Shown: positions 11,248-22,922, numbered from the stretch's first letter. The stretch: DNA of 64,000 nucleotides from Gnetum montanum (GCA_015680685.1 MNCI01013895.1:550317-614316), one strand, 5' to 3'. Notes: generated by a model not told the origin, from the letters alone. Numbers and translations are program-made.

Positions 11248-11586
11248 TGTTAGAGCGGGTGGTAATGGAGCTATTGGTGTAAGAGTCGTGGATGGGTTCA
11301 GAGGATGGTATGTGTGTGATGTGTCTCTCCCAGGAGGAGGAGTCCTATAATACTCCCGAGCTTGGTAGTGACGTTGTGGTGTTGCGTGACCAACAGAGTC
11401 ACTTGGAGAGATTGGCTATTGCACGTAGTAGCCATATGGATCCAGTTGCCGGTAAGGGTATTGTTGCCTAGGCGGTGGCATCCCCTATGATTGTGGGTAT
11501 TGCCACTGCTGGTGTTGCTCGATAGGTTGTGGCAGAGTTCCACTTGGATAATACGTTAGTGGTTGGTGGAACTGCCTCGAGTTACC

Positions 11587-13505
11587 TTAGGAATAAGGTA
11601 ACCGATGGGGTGCTTGCCGTTTGTTAAGTCTTGGGTTGAGTGCATACACCCCAGACTCTTGTAGATGTGAGATTATTAGGCAACATCCCTTAGGATAGTC
11701 ATACTGGCATATCTCACATCCACCGTCATTGTCCGTATCAGAATCCACAACCTCTTCAATGATAGCCATTTTACCCTTACCTTTGTTACGTGCATGGTCT
11801 AAATCCCTCTTCTTTTTTTTGTCATAGTCACTACTTCACTCCTTAGACTCCTCTACGATTTTGAGAACGATTTCAAATCTACTATCTAAGGAGTCCCACA
11901 TTTGATCTACCTTAGCTAACACTTCTGTTGTTAATTTTTGAAGTGGCAAGGTTTTCCTATTCACCAACTCTTCAAGTGGTGACTCATCCTCCTCCTCACA
12001 GAATCTTACTCCCCTTTTTCGAAGGGAAGGATCGCGGTTGTCCTCTTCCGCGCTTTCTCTTTTACGTAGCTCTCCTTCTTCCTTAGTTACTTTCTCCAAC
12101 AATCTATGAACCTCATGGGACCTAAGCTTTGATAATCTCCCTTAGGCATATGTTCCAAGGGTTCTCCTGGTTTTGTGCCTAAGCCCATCTATGAGATGGC
12201 GTAGTTGATCCCGTTGTGCGTAACCATGGCTCGGGCAATGATGTAATAGTGCATAGTATCGGCCCATGGCAGCATCCAAGGGTTCATGAGTTCCATGCTT
12301 CCATCCTTGGATCTGTTTTCGCAGGTTGGACACCTAGGATTATGTTTGATACTTATCGTTAAACAGTTCTAGCATCGTACTCCACCTTTGAATGGATTCC
12401 GATTCTAAGGATTGGTACCAGCTTTCCACTTCTTTTACTAGTGTCCATGAGAACAACTTTAATTTTTGCCACTTATTCTCAATATTCTGCAAGGCACGGG
12501 CATCGTGAAATGCTTGTAAGTGGTTTTGAGGATCAACGTTGTATCCCCCCTCAAATCGTGGGATATTATTCATGCCTAGTCTCTTGATCTTGCTATCTTT
12601 CTGGTGCCTTGTAGGTATTTTAACGGCCTCCGTGATGTCTAACATGCTTCGGGTTGCAAGTAAGGGTTCTTCGTGGTCATTTCTCTCATAGCGTCTATGA
12701 TGTCTACGTGGTTACCTACTTTCCCTTCTTTCATGCCCCGATTCTCTAGAGTGCCCTCATCCTCGCTCTCGACTCTCTCGTCGAGGTCTCTCATTTTGCT
12801 TACCCTTATCCTCACAGTTAGGTTCCTTGTGACTGCGTCATGATGTTGAAGGAGAGGGTGAATGTGACGATGAAGGTGAAGAAGAAGGAGAACCATCGTC
12901 ATGACGATGTCTCCTACCTTTTCTTCGGTGGTCTTGCCCTCGATCGTGATGATGATCAGAATGCTCACCCTTATCATGTGTTCATGTTCCTTCATTGAAC
13001 ACTTGGTGTTCGTGGGGATCAGAACTAGGGTTGTGAATCGTGGAGCGCAGGTTCTGATACACCACCTCCTGACCATCGTTAGGAGGGGGAACATCATTTT
13101 TTGGAGAACTTATGAAAACAAGTTCACCACCCTCAATTTCGTTTAAGATGAATGAAGCATTATAGGGGCCTTTGCCCTTCAAAGATGTGTGGTAACTCTC
13201 CTGCCGCGAGTCCCGTTGACGTTGCGCTTCTGTGGGATGGTAGTCCCTTGCGTTGTAATTGCGTGCAACGTACTCAGCGTATAATTGTGACATGCCTATT
13301 CGTGCAAGGGCACGAAGGAGCATGTTGGGGGTTGCTCTGTCTGGGGGCAACACTATGTTACCCTCCAACTCTCTCCAACGCAGTTGTTCTTCTTGATGGA
13401 AGACAAAGGTAAAGTCGACGGATTTTGGTTATGTGTGTTGTGCCGTCGACTGTCTCTAGTGTTGTTCCTAGGCAGTGAAGTGCTTTTGTTCGAAGAAGAG
13501 GACAT
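11587..13505 (-). pseudogene. Element A gag (broken)
   Basis: Starts at an MSSSS methionine (plus 13505), matching the MSSHRR start of element B. An RNM-rich N-terminal segment follows (MEGNIVLPPD near 13368), then the capsid-like core with RFEGGYNVDPQNHLQAFHDA near 12530 and WYQSLE, and a second capsid piece DAAMGRYYALLHHCPSHGY near 12260. The C-terminal part has CEICQYDYPKGCC near 11720 at the place of a zinc knuckle. Frameshifts and stops split it into at least six pieces. Confidence 0.85.
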
Positions 13506-13634
13506 TTTAGCCTTGTTCAGTGTGTTGTTTACCATTATCTTATTTTTTCCATTTGATAAACCCTAAGAGTTCGCTTAAGCTTCCCAACAATGTGGATAAT
13601 TTCCTATGTTCTACGTAGCACACAAACAACTAAG

Positions 13635-13653
13635 TCCCCGACAACGGCACCAA
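13635..13653 (-). other. Element A primer binding site (tRNA-Asp type)
   Basis: In element orientation, TTGGTGCCGTTGTCGGGGA lies directly after the 5' LTR. The plant tRNA-Asp 3' end is ...TCCCCGGCAACGGCG plus CCA, so this is a tRNA-Asp primer site with two mismatches. tRNA-Asp priming is characteristic of Athila-type elements. Confidence 0.85.
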
Positions 13654-14406
13654 TGATGAGTGGTGAGGTACCCCTACACTCAACCATACGAATACGAGCA
13701 TTTCATGTGCGATCCGATCGAACTCCAAGGACTAAGTGCTTACGCACCCAAATGAAACACTTAAGGTTAATCAATCGTTGTCTTCCCAGACTTACTTGTA
13801 TTGTCACGGTTGTATGGTTAAGTAAGTCTAAGGTATATGATTTTTATGTCTTTTATCTTTTTAACGCCTATGCTAGTAGGGAAGGGTGAAGAGACTAAGT
13901 GACTAACTGTTCGCTAACTAAGTTCTAATCGTCCTAGCACCGATATCCGTTCCCACTTGCCGTACACACCCTAAACCATTGTAACGCTACTGGAATTACC
14001 AAACGCTAGCCGTTACTGAGTTACCAAGCGTTACACACGTGCTCGAAGCGGTCGTACTGAATGCACTTAACTAGGAGAGTTAAGGGTTGAGAGAGATTTA
14101 ATTAACTAAAAAAGCATTTACACATTTAACAATAATTTAAGTCCTATTTAGCTTAGTCCATATGCTGCAAGGTTTATCAGAAAGTTCGTCTTTATTGCCG
14201 TACACAAATGTGTGCTTAGGTACAATTTGCTCGAATAAAGATCCATTCACTTTGAGACTCCTATTGCAGGCACATGGAAATTATTCTAACTCTGGAATGG
14301 TAAAACTGATATAGTTTAGCTAAGGGTTAGATCTAGATGGAGAAACAAGGGAAAGCCGTCTCTTATTTATAGACAAGGCGACGGGCTGCAATATCGCGGC
14401 TCATCA
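13654..14406 (-). repeat. Element A 5' LTR
   Basis: Runs from TGATGAGTGG to CTCATCA on the plus strand. The TATA box is at plus 14364-14371 and AATAAA at plus 14191-14196, both on the minus strand. It has lost about 34 bp of the GATATC palindrome cluster that is present in the other LTR, leaving only GCAATATCGC. Confidence 0.92.
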
Positions 14407-14411
14407 ATTAC

Positions 14412-15229
14412 GTAAATGTTTTCAAAAGTTGAGCACGATTTGGTTTAACTTGAGCAATCTTAAAGCTAACAGATATTTATCCCCTCTATGCATAGCTAAA
14501 TTTTGTGAATTATGTATGCGCTTTTACCATTCCGCCTTGCGTATCCAACATTCATCATTGTTATTATGATTTCTGGTGTTTTTTCATATTAGCCAATGAA
14601 TTAGTGTCGTTCTATAGGGTTTTCTTTTGGCGCTTTGGCCTCCACCAAGGCACCTTGGGCTAGAATAATTGAATAAATTATGTTTATACAATAAAGTTGT
14701 TCAATATTTTGATAAAATTATGTTTATACCATGTTGAATGTGGTAATTTATCAATTTTATGAATGTTTTTGTATATGTATGCATCATTTTCTGCATATGA
14801 ATTATAACTAGTGATCTATATAATTTTGTATAATTAAAGAGTAGCCACAACATCTTTAATTATGCACAATTATGTACTAAGAACTTTTGGATCACATATG
14901 GTAGACAACATTGTGATTAATCATATGTAATATGATAACTTTTATCCCATAGGAATTTTTATTGTATTTACTATAATTAATTAGATGATATGTTGAATTA
15001 TTTTTCTTAATTTACTCGCAGGGATTAAGAAAAGGAATATAATTTAATAGTTTCATCGTAAGAATATAAGAATCTATTTGAATTAAAATTTAGCCCACAG
15101 GCAATTTTATGTCATTTGATTCATATTTTTTATTATTTACATTGGTAAACATGTCTTATGGTACTTTAACCTCAAATTTAGTGACATAAGCATGCTTGAT
15201 TATGCAGTTATACAACCTGTAAGCTACTC
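14412..15229 (+). other. Copia D internal leader, no gene seen
   Basis: AT-rich continuation of the copia element to the right of the gypsy insertion. I see no reading frame or recognisable motif before the gag remnant at about 15230. Confidence 0.5.
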
Positions 15230-15435
15230 TAATTTTAAATGTGACATTTCTGAATTAAATGGTGATAATTATAAGGTGTGAAAGAAGAGAACTCTAATTA
15301 TAAGCCATTGATTATGCTATCCGTAAGGATGAACCACTTGTCGTTACAACAATCAACCTTTCGAATGATATTGGTAATTATGAAAAGAAATGGCTTGAAA
15401 AGAAAGGTACTCGACCCTCGCTTGTTTGTTTTGAA
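15230..15435 (+). pseudogene. Copia D gag N-terminal remnant
   Basis: Translation shows ELNGDNYKVW-like text near 15250, where the TGG codon is now TGA, then IDYAIRKDEP near 15310 and a YEKKW stretch near 15375. This is the N-terminus of a copia gag. It runs almost directly into protease sequence (ANVGHDTW near 15450), so most of gag, including the zinc knuckle, has been deleted. Confidence 0.7.
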
Positions 15436-18400
15436 TCTAATATAGCTAATGTTGGCCATGACACATGATGGATTGATTCTAGTTCTACAATCGATGTTAC
15501 CAATTCTTTGTAGGAGGTGAAAAACTTAAGGAAGCCAATGGAAAGTGAGTCATGCATCTATTCAGGCAATAAGATGCACTCACATGTCAGAGCAATCGAA
15601 ACATGCATTTTACTTTTAAGCAATGGTTTTGTTTTAGAATTGGAAAAGACATTTTATACTCCTAGTTTTTCAAGGAATTTAATTTCTGTTTCAAAGCTTG
15701 TATCATTGGGATTTTTCTTTAATTTTTCAGACACTATTCAATTTATATTATAGATCTAAACTTATTGAAAATGGTACATTGACAAATGGTCTTTTCAAAA
15801 TTAATTTGCAAAATGAAACTTGTTATACTTCTATGCATGTTCATGCTGGCATTAAGAGATGTGTTATGAATAACGAATCCTCTATGTTGTGGCATCGTGG
15901 ATTAGGACATATCTCTATTGAGAGAATAAAGAAATTAGTAAATGATGGAGTACTTAGTACTCTAGATTTTACTGACTTGACACTTGTGTGGACTGCATAA
16001 AGGGAAAGCAGACCAATATGTCAAAGAAGGTGTTAAGAGGAGTTCAGACATTAGAGATCACAGATACAGATATTTGTAGTCCAGATATGTGTGGTTAAAA
16101 ATATTTCATTACCTTTATTGATGATTACTCACGATATATGTATCTCTACCTGCTTCATAACAAGAGCGAAGCTTTAGATGCCTTTAAGGTGTTTAAGGTT
16201 GAAGTAGAGAAACAATGCGGTAAGCAAACAAAGATAGTGAGATCTGATAGAGGTGGTGAATACTATGGTAGATATATTGATGATAGACAAGCACCTAGTC
16301 CATTTGCTAAGTTTCTTCAAGAGCATGGGATTGTTGCCTAGTACACTATGCCTGGTTCTCCAAACCAGAATGGTGTGGCAAAAAGAAAACATTGAACATT
16401 ATTGGACATAGTGCGAAGTATGCTTAGTGGCTCCAAGCTTCCTAAGTCCTTGTGGACTGAAGCTCTCAAGACAATGTTGTATATATTAAATTGAGTTCCA
16501 ACCAAGGCTATTTTAAAGACACCATTTAAATTATGAAAAGGTTGGAAATCGAGTTTGCGAGGTATATGCGTTTGGGGATGCGCGTTTGAAGTAAGAGTCT
16601 ATAATCCACAAGAAAAGAAGCTAAACCCAAGGACCATTAGTGGGTATTTGAGTGGATATGTTGAACAATCTAAGGGATACAGATTTTATCACCCATCACA
16701 TATTACTAGGTTTGTGGAATCAAGGAATGCTAAATTTCTTGAGAATGACTTGATTAGTGGGAGAAATAAATCTTGGAACATTGTTCCTAAAATAGATCAT
16801 ATAGATGCTCAACCCATTGTTTCAAATGATAGACTGATTGTTGTGCACAATACACCTAAAGCACAAATGCGTACTAAACAACAAGTCATTAAAGTTCCAC
16901 AAACTACTGATCGAGAAATAGTAAATCTAGCTGAACAACAGATACTAGAACCTGTTGAATAGCCCGTTGAACATCATGATCCTCAAGAGAATGATGAACC
17001 AACATTAAGAAGATCTACTAGAGTAAGGTAATCAATGACTATATGGTGTATCTATAGGAATCTAACTACAACATAGGAGCTGAAAATGATCTTGAAACGT
17101 TTTCACAAGCCATGAGTTGTAAGGAATCTAACTTGTGGTATGATGCCATGAAAGATGAAATGAACTCTATGTCATTTAATGGAAATGGGTCTTCAAGACT
17201 AAGAAAGACTCATTGGGCAATATTGAAAGATATAAGGTCAGACTTGTTGCTAAAGGGTTCACTCAAAAAGAGGGAATAGATTACAAGGAGACCTTTTCTC
17301 CTGTATCTAAGAAGGACTCCCTTCATGTTATCATGGCATTGGTTGCCCATTTGGATCTTGAATTACATCAAATGGATGTGAAAACAGCTTTCCTTAATGG
17401 TGATCTAGAAGAAGAGGTTTATATGAAACAACCTAAAGGATTTTTCTCTAGTGATGGTGAGCAATTGGTATGCAAGCTCAAAAAATCCATATATGAATTG
17501 AAACAGGCCTCTTGTCAATTGTACTTAAAATTCCATGATATAATCACTGCATTTGGTTTTGAAAAAAACATCATGGATCAATGTATATACCAAAAGGTTA
17601 GTGGGAGCAAAATCAGTTTCCTTGTTCTATATGTGGATGATATTCTTTTTGCAACCAATAATAGTGGATTTCTATACAAGGTGAAACATTTTCTCTCTAA
17701 GAATTTTGACATGAAGGATATGGGTGAGACATCTTATGTCATTAGCATATAGATCCATAGGGACAGATTTAGATGTATTCTGGGACTGTCGCAGAAAACC
17801 TATATCAATAAAGTTTTAGAGAGGTTTCAGATGAAAGATTGTTCACCAAGTATAGCACCCATTGTGAAGGGTGACAGATTCAATTTGAACCAATGCCCTA
17901 GGAATGATTTAGAGAAAAGTCAAATGAGCAACATTCCATATGCTTCAACTATTGGAAGCCTTATGTATGCTCAAGTCTGCACACGACCTGACATTGCATT
18001 TGCTTTGGGAATGTTGGGCATTTCAGAGTAATCTAGGTATTGACCATTGACCATTAGAGGGCTACAAAGAAAATGATGAGGTACCTTCAAGGTACAAAAG
18101 ACTACATGCTTATGTATAAACGAACTAACTCCTTGGAGGTGATTGGCTACTCTGACTCAAATTTTGGTGGTTGTGTTGATTCACGAAAATCAACATCTGG
18201 TTATGTTTTTATGCTAACTGGAGGAGCTATATCCTGGAAGAGTGAAAAACAAACTTTGGTTGCTACTTCCACCATGGAGGCAAAGTTTGTTTATTGTTTT
18301 GAGGCTACTTCACATGGTGTATGGCTAACGAGTTTGATATTAGGGCTTAGAATTTTGGATTCTATATCTAGGCCATTAAGAATGTTTTGTGACAATTCAG

Positions 18401-18591
18401 CTGGTGTCTTTATGGCTAAGAATAATAAGAGTGGCTGTCGAAGTAAACACATCGACATCAAATAAGAGAATGCATTAGGGAAAACAAAGTAGTCATTGCA
18501 CATAATGATAGCTGATCCTTTGACAAAAGGAATGCCACCAAAGTTATTTAAGGATAACGTAGTTCAAATTGAACTTGGTTCCATAATGTAA
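15436..18591 (+). pseudogene. Copia D pol (protease, integrase, RT, RNase H; broken)
   Basis: Domains follow Ty1/copia order. The protease region has DTW and WIDSSS near 15465 (normally WIDSGA, so the catalytic Gly is lost) and FYTPSFSRNLISVSKL near 15660. The GAG-pre-integrase motif is LWHRGLGHIS near 15890. The integrase core has FIDDYSRYMYLYL near 16120 and RSDRGGEY near 16243. The reverse transcriptase has RLVAKGFTQKEGIDY, MDVKTAFLNG and the catalytic YVDDI near 17630. RNase H has GYSDSNFGGCVDSRKSTSGY near 18145 and ends near 18591 after IADPLTKGMPP. In-frame stops (for example near 16098, 16340, 16492, 17751) and a frameshift near 15700 inactivate it. Confidence 0.9.
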
Positions 18592-18861
18592 TTTGTTGTA
18601 CATACAACTTACAATCTTAATAAAACTCTCATTCAGTTGTGCTATTTTCTCATATGGTTTGCACATATAGTTATTAGAGAAAATACACATATGACAGAAC
18701 CTAGAATGAACATTGGGTCTATTCTTAAAGTTAAGTTACCATATAAGAAATTACGTTTGAGAAATAATGCCCTGTAATACATTAAGGTAATACTTACATT
18801 AAAAAGAAATATTGCCATGATGCATGCATTTATTTCTTGAACTTTAGACTTAATTAAATAT

Positions 18862-18871
18862 GGAGACCAAG
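18862..18871 (+). other. Copia D polypurine tract region
   Basis: GGAGACCAAG directly precedes the 3' LTR. Many plant copia elements carry a GACCAAGTGGGAG-type tract at this position, so this is a slightly decayed match. Confidence 0.55.
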
Positions 18872-18908
18872 TGAGAAATTATAGCATGCGTTACCCACTA
18901 ATGTGTTT

Positions 18909-19060
18909 TATGGGTTAGTTAATGCATGAAAGTGGCCACCATGCCCACTAATGCATTTTTAGGGTTAGTTAATGCATGAAAGTGGCCACCATACCCACTA
19001 ACGCGTTTTTATGAGTTGGTTAATGCATCGAGGTGGTCTCCATATCCGGTAATGCGTTTT
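18909..19060 (+). repeat. 51-bp tandem repeat in the 3' copia LTR (three units)
   Basis: Units begin at 18909, about 18959 and 19010, homologous to the four units at 3821-4024. The middle unit has lost two bases. Confidence 0.8.
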
Positions 19061-19184
19061 TTTTTAGTGTTGGCATTGGGTCTCTTATCGTAACCAATTC
19101 CATGGCCTATAAATTCATTCTTGATGCAAGAACAAAGACACCATGAATCACAACAATATTGCAGTTCCAATCCCTTTCACAGAT

Positions 19185-19410
19185 GCTTGAAGATCACACC
19201 ATCGTTGCAAAGCACCCGTGTGAAAGAAGAATTACAATGCCAAATTTAATTTAAGGCATCCATGGATGAAGGTCAACTCCATTTGCTCAAGAATTGTGCT
19301 TGAAGATCACACCATCGTTGCAAAGCACCCGTGTGAAAGAAGAATTACAATGCCAAATTTAATTTAAGGCATCCATGGATGAAGGTCAATTCCATTTGCT
19401 CAAGAATTGT
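19185..19410 (+). repeat. 113-bp tandem duplication within the 3' LTR
   Basis: Two nearly identical copies, 19185-19297 and 19298-19410, each starting GCTTGAAGATCACACC. The other LTR has one copy only, so the duplication arose after insertion. Confidence 0.9.
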
Positions 19411-19517
19411 GCATTTCCAGTTATTTATGCATATGAATTTTTTGTGCCATTTGCTTGTGCATTCTGTACTTTGATTACTTGTGCGATTTGGTTTTCTGCA
19501 CAATTTTATTTCTTACA

Positions 19518-20289
19518 TTCAATTCAAATCAGTGATGATGCTGTTACCGAACAAGATTGCAGCAAAAAATTCTGTCCAAATATTGACATCTAAAAGATTA
19601 TAAAAAAAAGTTATAACTTTGTAAAGTTACCGGTTCACTTCTAACCCAACCACCGTTTTCACAAAAAAATACTGCCGAAAAAATCCTGCCTTGATAATTC
19701 ATCAAAACGCTGCTGCCTATTAAAAAAAATCACTCTATTGCATTGCCAGAGCCATCTGATTTTAATAAACAAAAACACATTTGACATATCTAGTTTCTTA
19801 CCAAAAATCCAACTTCCAACAGTTCTGAAAGTCAGAAACTCTTCAACTGTGAAACACTCAAAACGAAACTGACTTTATGGTAAAACTGAAAAAATAGAGT
19901 AGCAAGGATCTGAAACATATCAGCATCTAAGCCCATGAGTGGTTTTTATATGTGGATGATATTAAAGAATCGCTTCAACCTGAGTTCATTAATCACATTC
20001 CTACGCAAACTGCATATAAGTTCACAGCTGGCGGCCAAGCATAATCCCAACTATCTACACTAATCATAAAACATAAACGAAACCTAAAAAACATGAAGTC
20101 CTGGGTTTTCCAACTTTGGATTTGCAGAACACACAAAACTTAGCAGATAAAATTCCTAAAATGCTTGATTGACACCACTGAATATTATGAAACTGAAATT
20201 ATTTTTTTACTACTTAGGTCTTCTGTGATCTAGGTTACCAAACCAAAACTCTTTAAGAAAAAACATTTGAGTAGGTGGGATTGATTTAC
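19518..20289. other. AT-rich intergenic DNA
   Basis: I see no gene, RNA or named repeat here. It is the right flank of the copia insertion. Confidence 0.45.
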
Positions 20290-20292
20290 CTT

Positions 20293-20556
20293 CAAAAACT
20301 CAACTTCTTGACGATCCCGTGCAGAAAACAGCGAGCCCTTTTCCATTGGACAATCCGAGAAATCCTCAATCGTCGTTTGCGACGGACATGAAACAAGACA
20401 TGGCGGCGACCAGGATTAAAAAAAGGAGTCCTCTGATCCTCTTCGAGATCTTTATCAACAACATCCTTCTGCTTTGGATTCACACACAAAAAACACCGAC
20501 ATCGGCGGAGCAGATTCATCCATGTCAGTTTCATTTCGGGTCGTGAAGGCAGCGTT
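20293..20556 (-). other. Candidate exon, minus strand
   Basis: On the minus strand, a possible acceptor (AAAGTTCAG, followed by GAACGC at 20556) and a possible donor (TTTTTGAAG followed by GTAAAT, ending at 20293) bound a 264-bp GC-richer block in AT-rich surroundings. A donor-like GGAGTAAGTC lies just upstream near 20620. No single frame stays open in a convincing way: one gives a short acidic peptide starting MDESAPPMSV, another a basic one. It may be an untranslated or decayed exon belonging with the short reading frame at 20690-20866. Confidence 0.25.
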
Positions 20557-20689
20557 CCTGAACTTTAATCAGACTTTTAAACAAACAACAAATTTTGCTC
20601 AGTTCTAAGCAAGACTTACTCCGCAAAAACAAAACAAAATCACCACAAACAAACCGAACGCAAAAAAGAAATTCGACAGACAAAAAATT

Positions 20690-20866
20690 TCAGAAATCGA
20701 TCAAAGCAGCATTTCCTTCCTGAGTAGGCTCTACACAGATGAGAGAATAATCACATAATGCCCGTACCCAGGTAGATTGGTTTTCCATGGCTGCTGCTGC
20801 TGCGGATTCAAGGAAGATGGAGAAATTTTTTGCTGCTGCTGTCGCTGCCGGATCACCAAAATCCAT
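20690..20866 (-). CDS. Candidate short protein with poly-Ala (58 aa), unrecognised
   Basis: A minus-strand reading frame of 58 codons starting MDFGDPAATAAAKNF. It contains a run of five alanines encoded by a CTG/CAG-type repeat and ends NAALIDF. A TATA-like TATAATT lies about 180 bp upstream (plus 21047-21053), followed by a GA-rich stretch resembling a plant leader. I do not recognise the protein. A longer overlapping frame (20731-21000) is lysine- and glutamine-rich and looks like a shadow. The local GC rise and leader-like context are the only support, so it may equally be part of an untranslated exon. Confidence 0.25.
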   Translation of the reverse strand: MDFGDPAATAAAKNFSIFLESAAAAAMENQSTWVRALCDYSLICVEPTQEGNAALIDF

Positions 20867-21053
20867 AATCGTAATTTTTTCTTCTTGACCTGCACCTGTA
20901 CCTGCCTATTTCTGCTGCCACTGCGTACCCTGCATAGGTATCTTTCTTTCCATTTTCGAACAATGCCCTCAAGCAACAATCCTTTCTTTCTTTCACTCAC
21001 TCAGTAGTGTAACAAAGAAATGGTTCTGTGTTTTTTAAAAAACTGTAATTATA

Positions 21054-21344
21054 CTGTCCCCGGACATATCCGTTTCTGGTCAGTATCCATTCAAACGGGA
21101 AGAAAATTTTCTTGCTACAAGTACGTTCTCTGAACATCTTGTATGCTCGAAATCACGAATAAAACTATGAGCTGGCCAGTAGGAAACTAGAAAGTAAAAA
21201 TTTTACCGTGCCAGGCCTGGTAAGGCCAAGATAGAGATGGAATTTCCTCAGATAGTGAAATTTGGGGAATATTGGAAAGTTCGGAGGTTCAAATAATGGA
21301 AAGTTTTCTCCTTACACGTTAGTGCCGCCAAGATTATCTGAAGA
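21054..21344. other. Intergenic DNA upstream of the candidate minus-strand unit
   Basis: Apart from the TATA-like motif at 21047-21053 I see nothing recognisable. Confidence 0.4.
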
Positions 21345-21528
21345 CCTCTTCCATCTGCTCAACTGTAAAAACTGATATATTGCATCAGCTTCCGATGCCA
21401 ACAACTTAGCTTACTGCAAATGTGATTTGACTTTTCACTTTAAATTTATTCTTAATTAAATGATGCTGTATTTATAAAGCAATGTGCCTTATAGAATTGT
21501 TTCAAAAAATATTTTTGAATTGTCTAAG

Positions 21529-21578
21529 TTTAAATATTGTATGTTTTATTATATTTAAATATTGTATGTTTTATTATA
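21529..21578. repeat. 25-bp tandem duplication
   Basis: Two copies beginning TTTAAATATTGTATG at 21529 and 21554. Confidence 0.85.
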
Positions 21579-22422
21579 TTTATGTAGATCTAAAGGCTCT
21601 GTCACAAATTACCTTATCCAAAATAAAACACATTTATAGTAATAAAGCCCTTGTAAAATATAAAAAAAGATCATCACCCAAAGCTACAATATTCATCCTA
21701 CTAAGTAGATAACAGAAAAGTGTAAGTAAAATATGTGTCCAATATGTATCTAACTTGAACATGTCTTCTATATAATACCCTATAATTAACAGTAGTAACT
21801 TGAATAACTTAACAAAGAATGGCTAAAGATTTATCATTTTCTTTTGAAGAAATCTTCACAACATTTTGCTCATCTTCAACCACTTGCAAGAAACACAATG
21901 GACATATCCTATCTTCATGTTGCTCATCGTTCCATCTTCTAGTTTCAATGTGATCCCATGTTAATTAGTACTCTTATGGACATTGGAATTGTTGCATGTG
22001 AATATTTTATTTCAACATGTTTGCCACCTTTAATATTTTGCCAATAAAATTGAAGGCTTTTTTTTTTTGTATTTGTGCCTTATTTTGCCATCTATCTCTT
22101 GAAACTTCTTTGTAACAAATTTTCAAGCTTGTTTTGAATTTAGTATTGTATCAATATTATCAACAGCTCATTTTTCAGCCACAATTATCATTTAGAGAAC
22201 CACCCTTGTTGCTTAGATTTTCAAATAATCTCTCCCTAATATTATTTAGTATAATACATAAATAAATTTATATATAGCTAAATCCAAAACTTCAATCTCA
22301 CTACACTACCTTAAACCCATTCTTGATATAAACTTAGGAATGACCTAACCTTAGAAATGCACCATCTTTTATTTGATTTAATATTTGACTTGCATCACAA
22401 TGTGTGTTACGCCTAACAAGGG

Positions 22423-22534
22423 CCCTCTAACATAATTACTTTCATAATTCAACATGCTTGTTTATTCAAGAACATGATCCCTCTAACATAATTACTTTCA
22501 TAATTCAACATGCTTGTTTATTCAAGAACATGAT
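22423..22534. repeat. 56-bp tandem duplication
   Basis: Two copies beginning CCCTCTAACATAATTAC at 22423 and 22479, apparently identical. Confidence 0.9.
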
Positions 22535-22922
22535 CTCTAACTTGATTGGCTTGTAATATTGACCCTCCTGGCCTAAAGGCATGTTCAATTTCATGCAGCA
22601 ACAGTTACTTGTGAACCTTCTCTTCTTTAGACAGGTTGATTCGCTTATGCAACGCTCATGTTTTATTTGATTTTATACATTTAGTGGTAAATCCATGCAG
22701 TTTCATGTGTTCGGTGAAATTTGTGTATATTTACCGACTTTGCGTTTATGTACACTTTGCAAGGCACGGCAAATTCACCCAAAACCGTCCATCATCATAA
22801 TCCTGCTGATTTGATAACTGGGAACGTTGAAACCAAACAGACAAGCCAAACAAAATATTTAAATCGGTCAAATTTTGTGTTTAGTTAAACTTATGGATAT
22901 GCTCCGTGTCAGTTTTAAGTCG

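Larger units (their letters stand above)
4689..14406 (-). mobile_element. Athila-like Ty3/gypsy retrotransposon A
   Basis: A 9.7-kb minus-strand element with LTRs at 4689-5439 (3' LTR) and 13654-14406 (5' LTR), a primer site next to the 5' LTR and a purine tract next to the 3' LTR. The order from right to left is gag, protease, reverse transcriptase, RNase H, integrase, then about 1.9 kb without coding. Domain order and the VFMDDF form of the RT active site point to the Athila/Tat branch. Candidate target duplication: ATTAT (4684-4688) and ATTAC (14407-14411), four of five bases matching. Many stops make it defective. It is inserted in copia D. Unlike element B it lacks the 3' coiled-coil reading frame. 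Confidence 0.93.
3780..19517 (+). mobile_element. Degenerate Ty1/copia retrotransposon D, split by element A
   Basis: Two related LTRs (3780-4363 and 18872-19517) bracket a primer binding site, a remnant of gag, and a copia-order pol (protease, integrase, reverse transcriptase, RNase H). Between the primer site and gag, the whole gypsy element A (4689-14406) is inserted, flanked by ATTAT/ATTAC. Without A, the element would be about 6 kb. Pol has several stops and frameshifts, most of gag is deleted, and the LTRs differ in repeat number, so it is an old, inactive copy. No clean target duplication is visible outside the LTRs. Confidence 0.88.
18872..19517 (+). repeat. Copia D 3' LTR
   Basis: Matches 3780-4363. 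It is longer because of a 113-bp tandem duplication at 19185-19410, although it has one fewer 51-bp unit. A TATAAAT motif is at about 19108. It ends TTTCTTACA. Confidence 0.82.
21345..22905. repeat. Dispersed direct repeat, copy 2 (interrupted)
   Basis: The blocks 21350-21500 and 22625-22905 correspond to 2715-2870 and 3062-3350. The intervening 1.1 kb (about 21510-22600) has no match in the first copy. It is AT-rich and holds two small tandem duplications. No gene is visible. Confidence 0.65.

Noticed and set aside
20292-20534. 80-codon basic frame on the minus strand
   Set aside because: Arg/Lys-rich text without family resemblance; it ends at a stop just before a donor-like site and competes with another frame in the same block.
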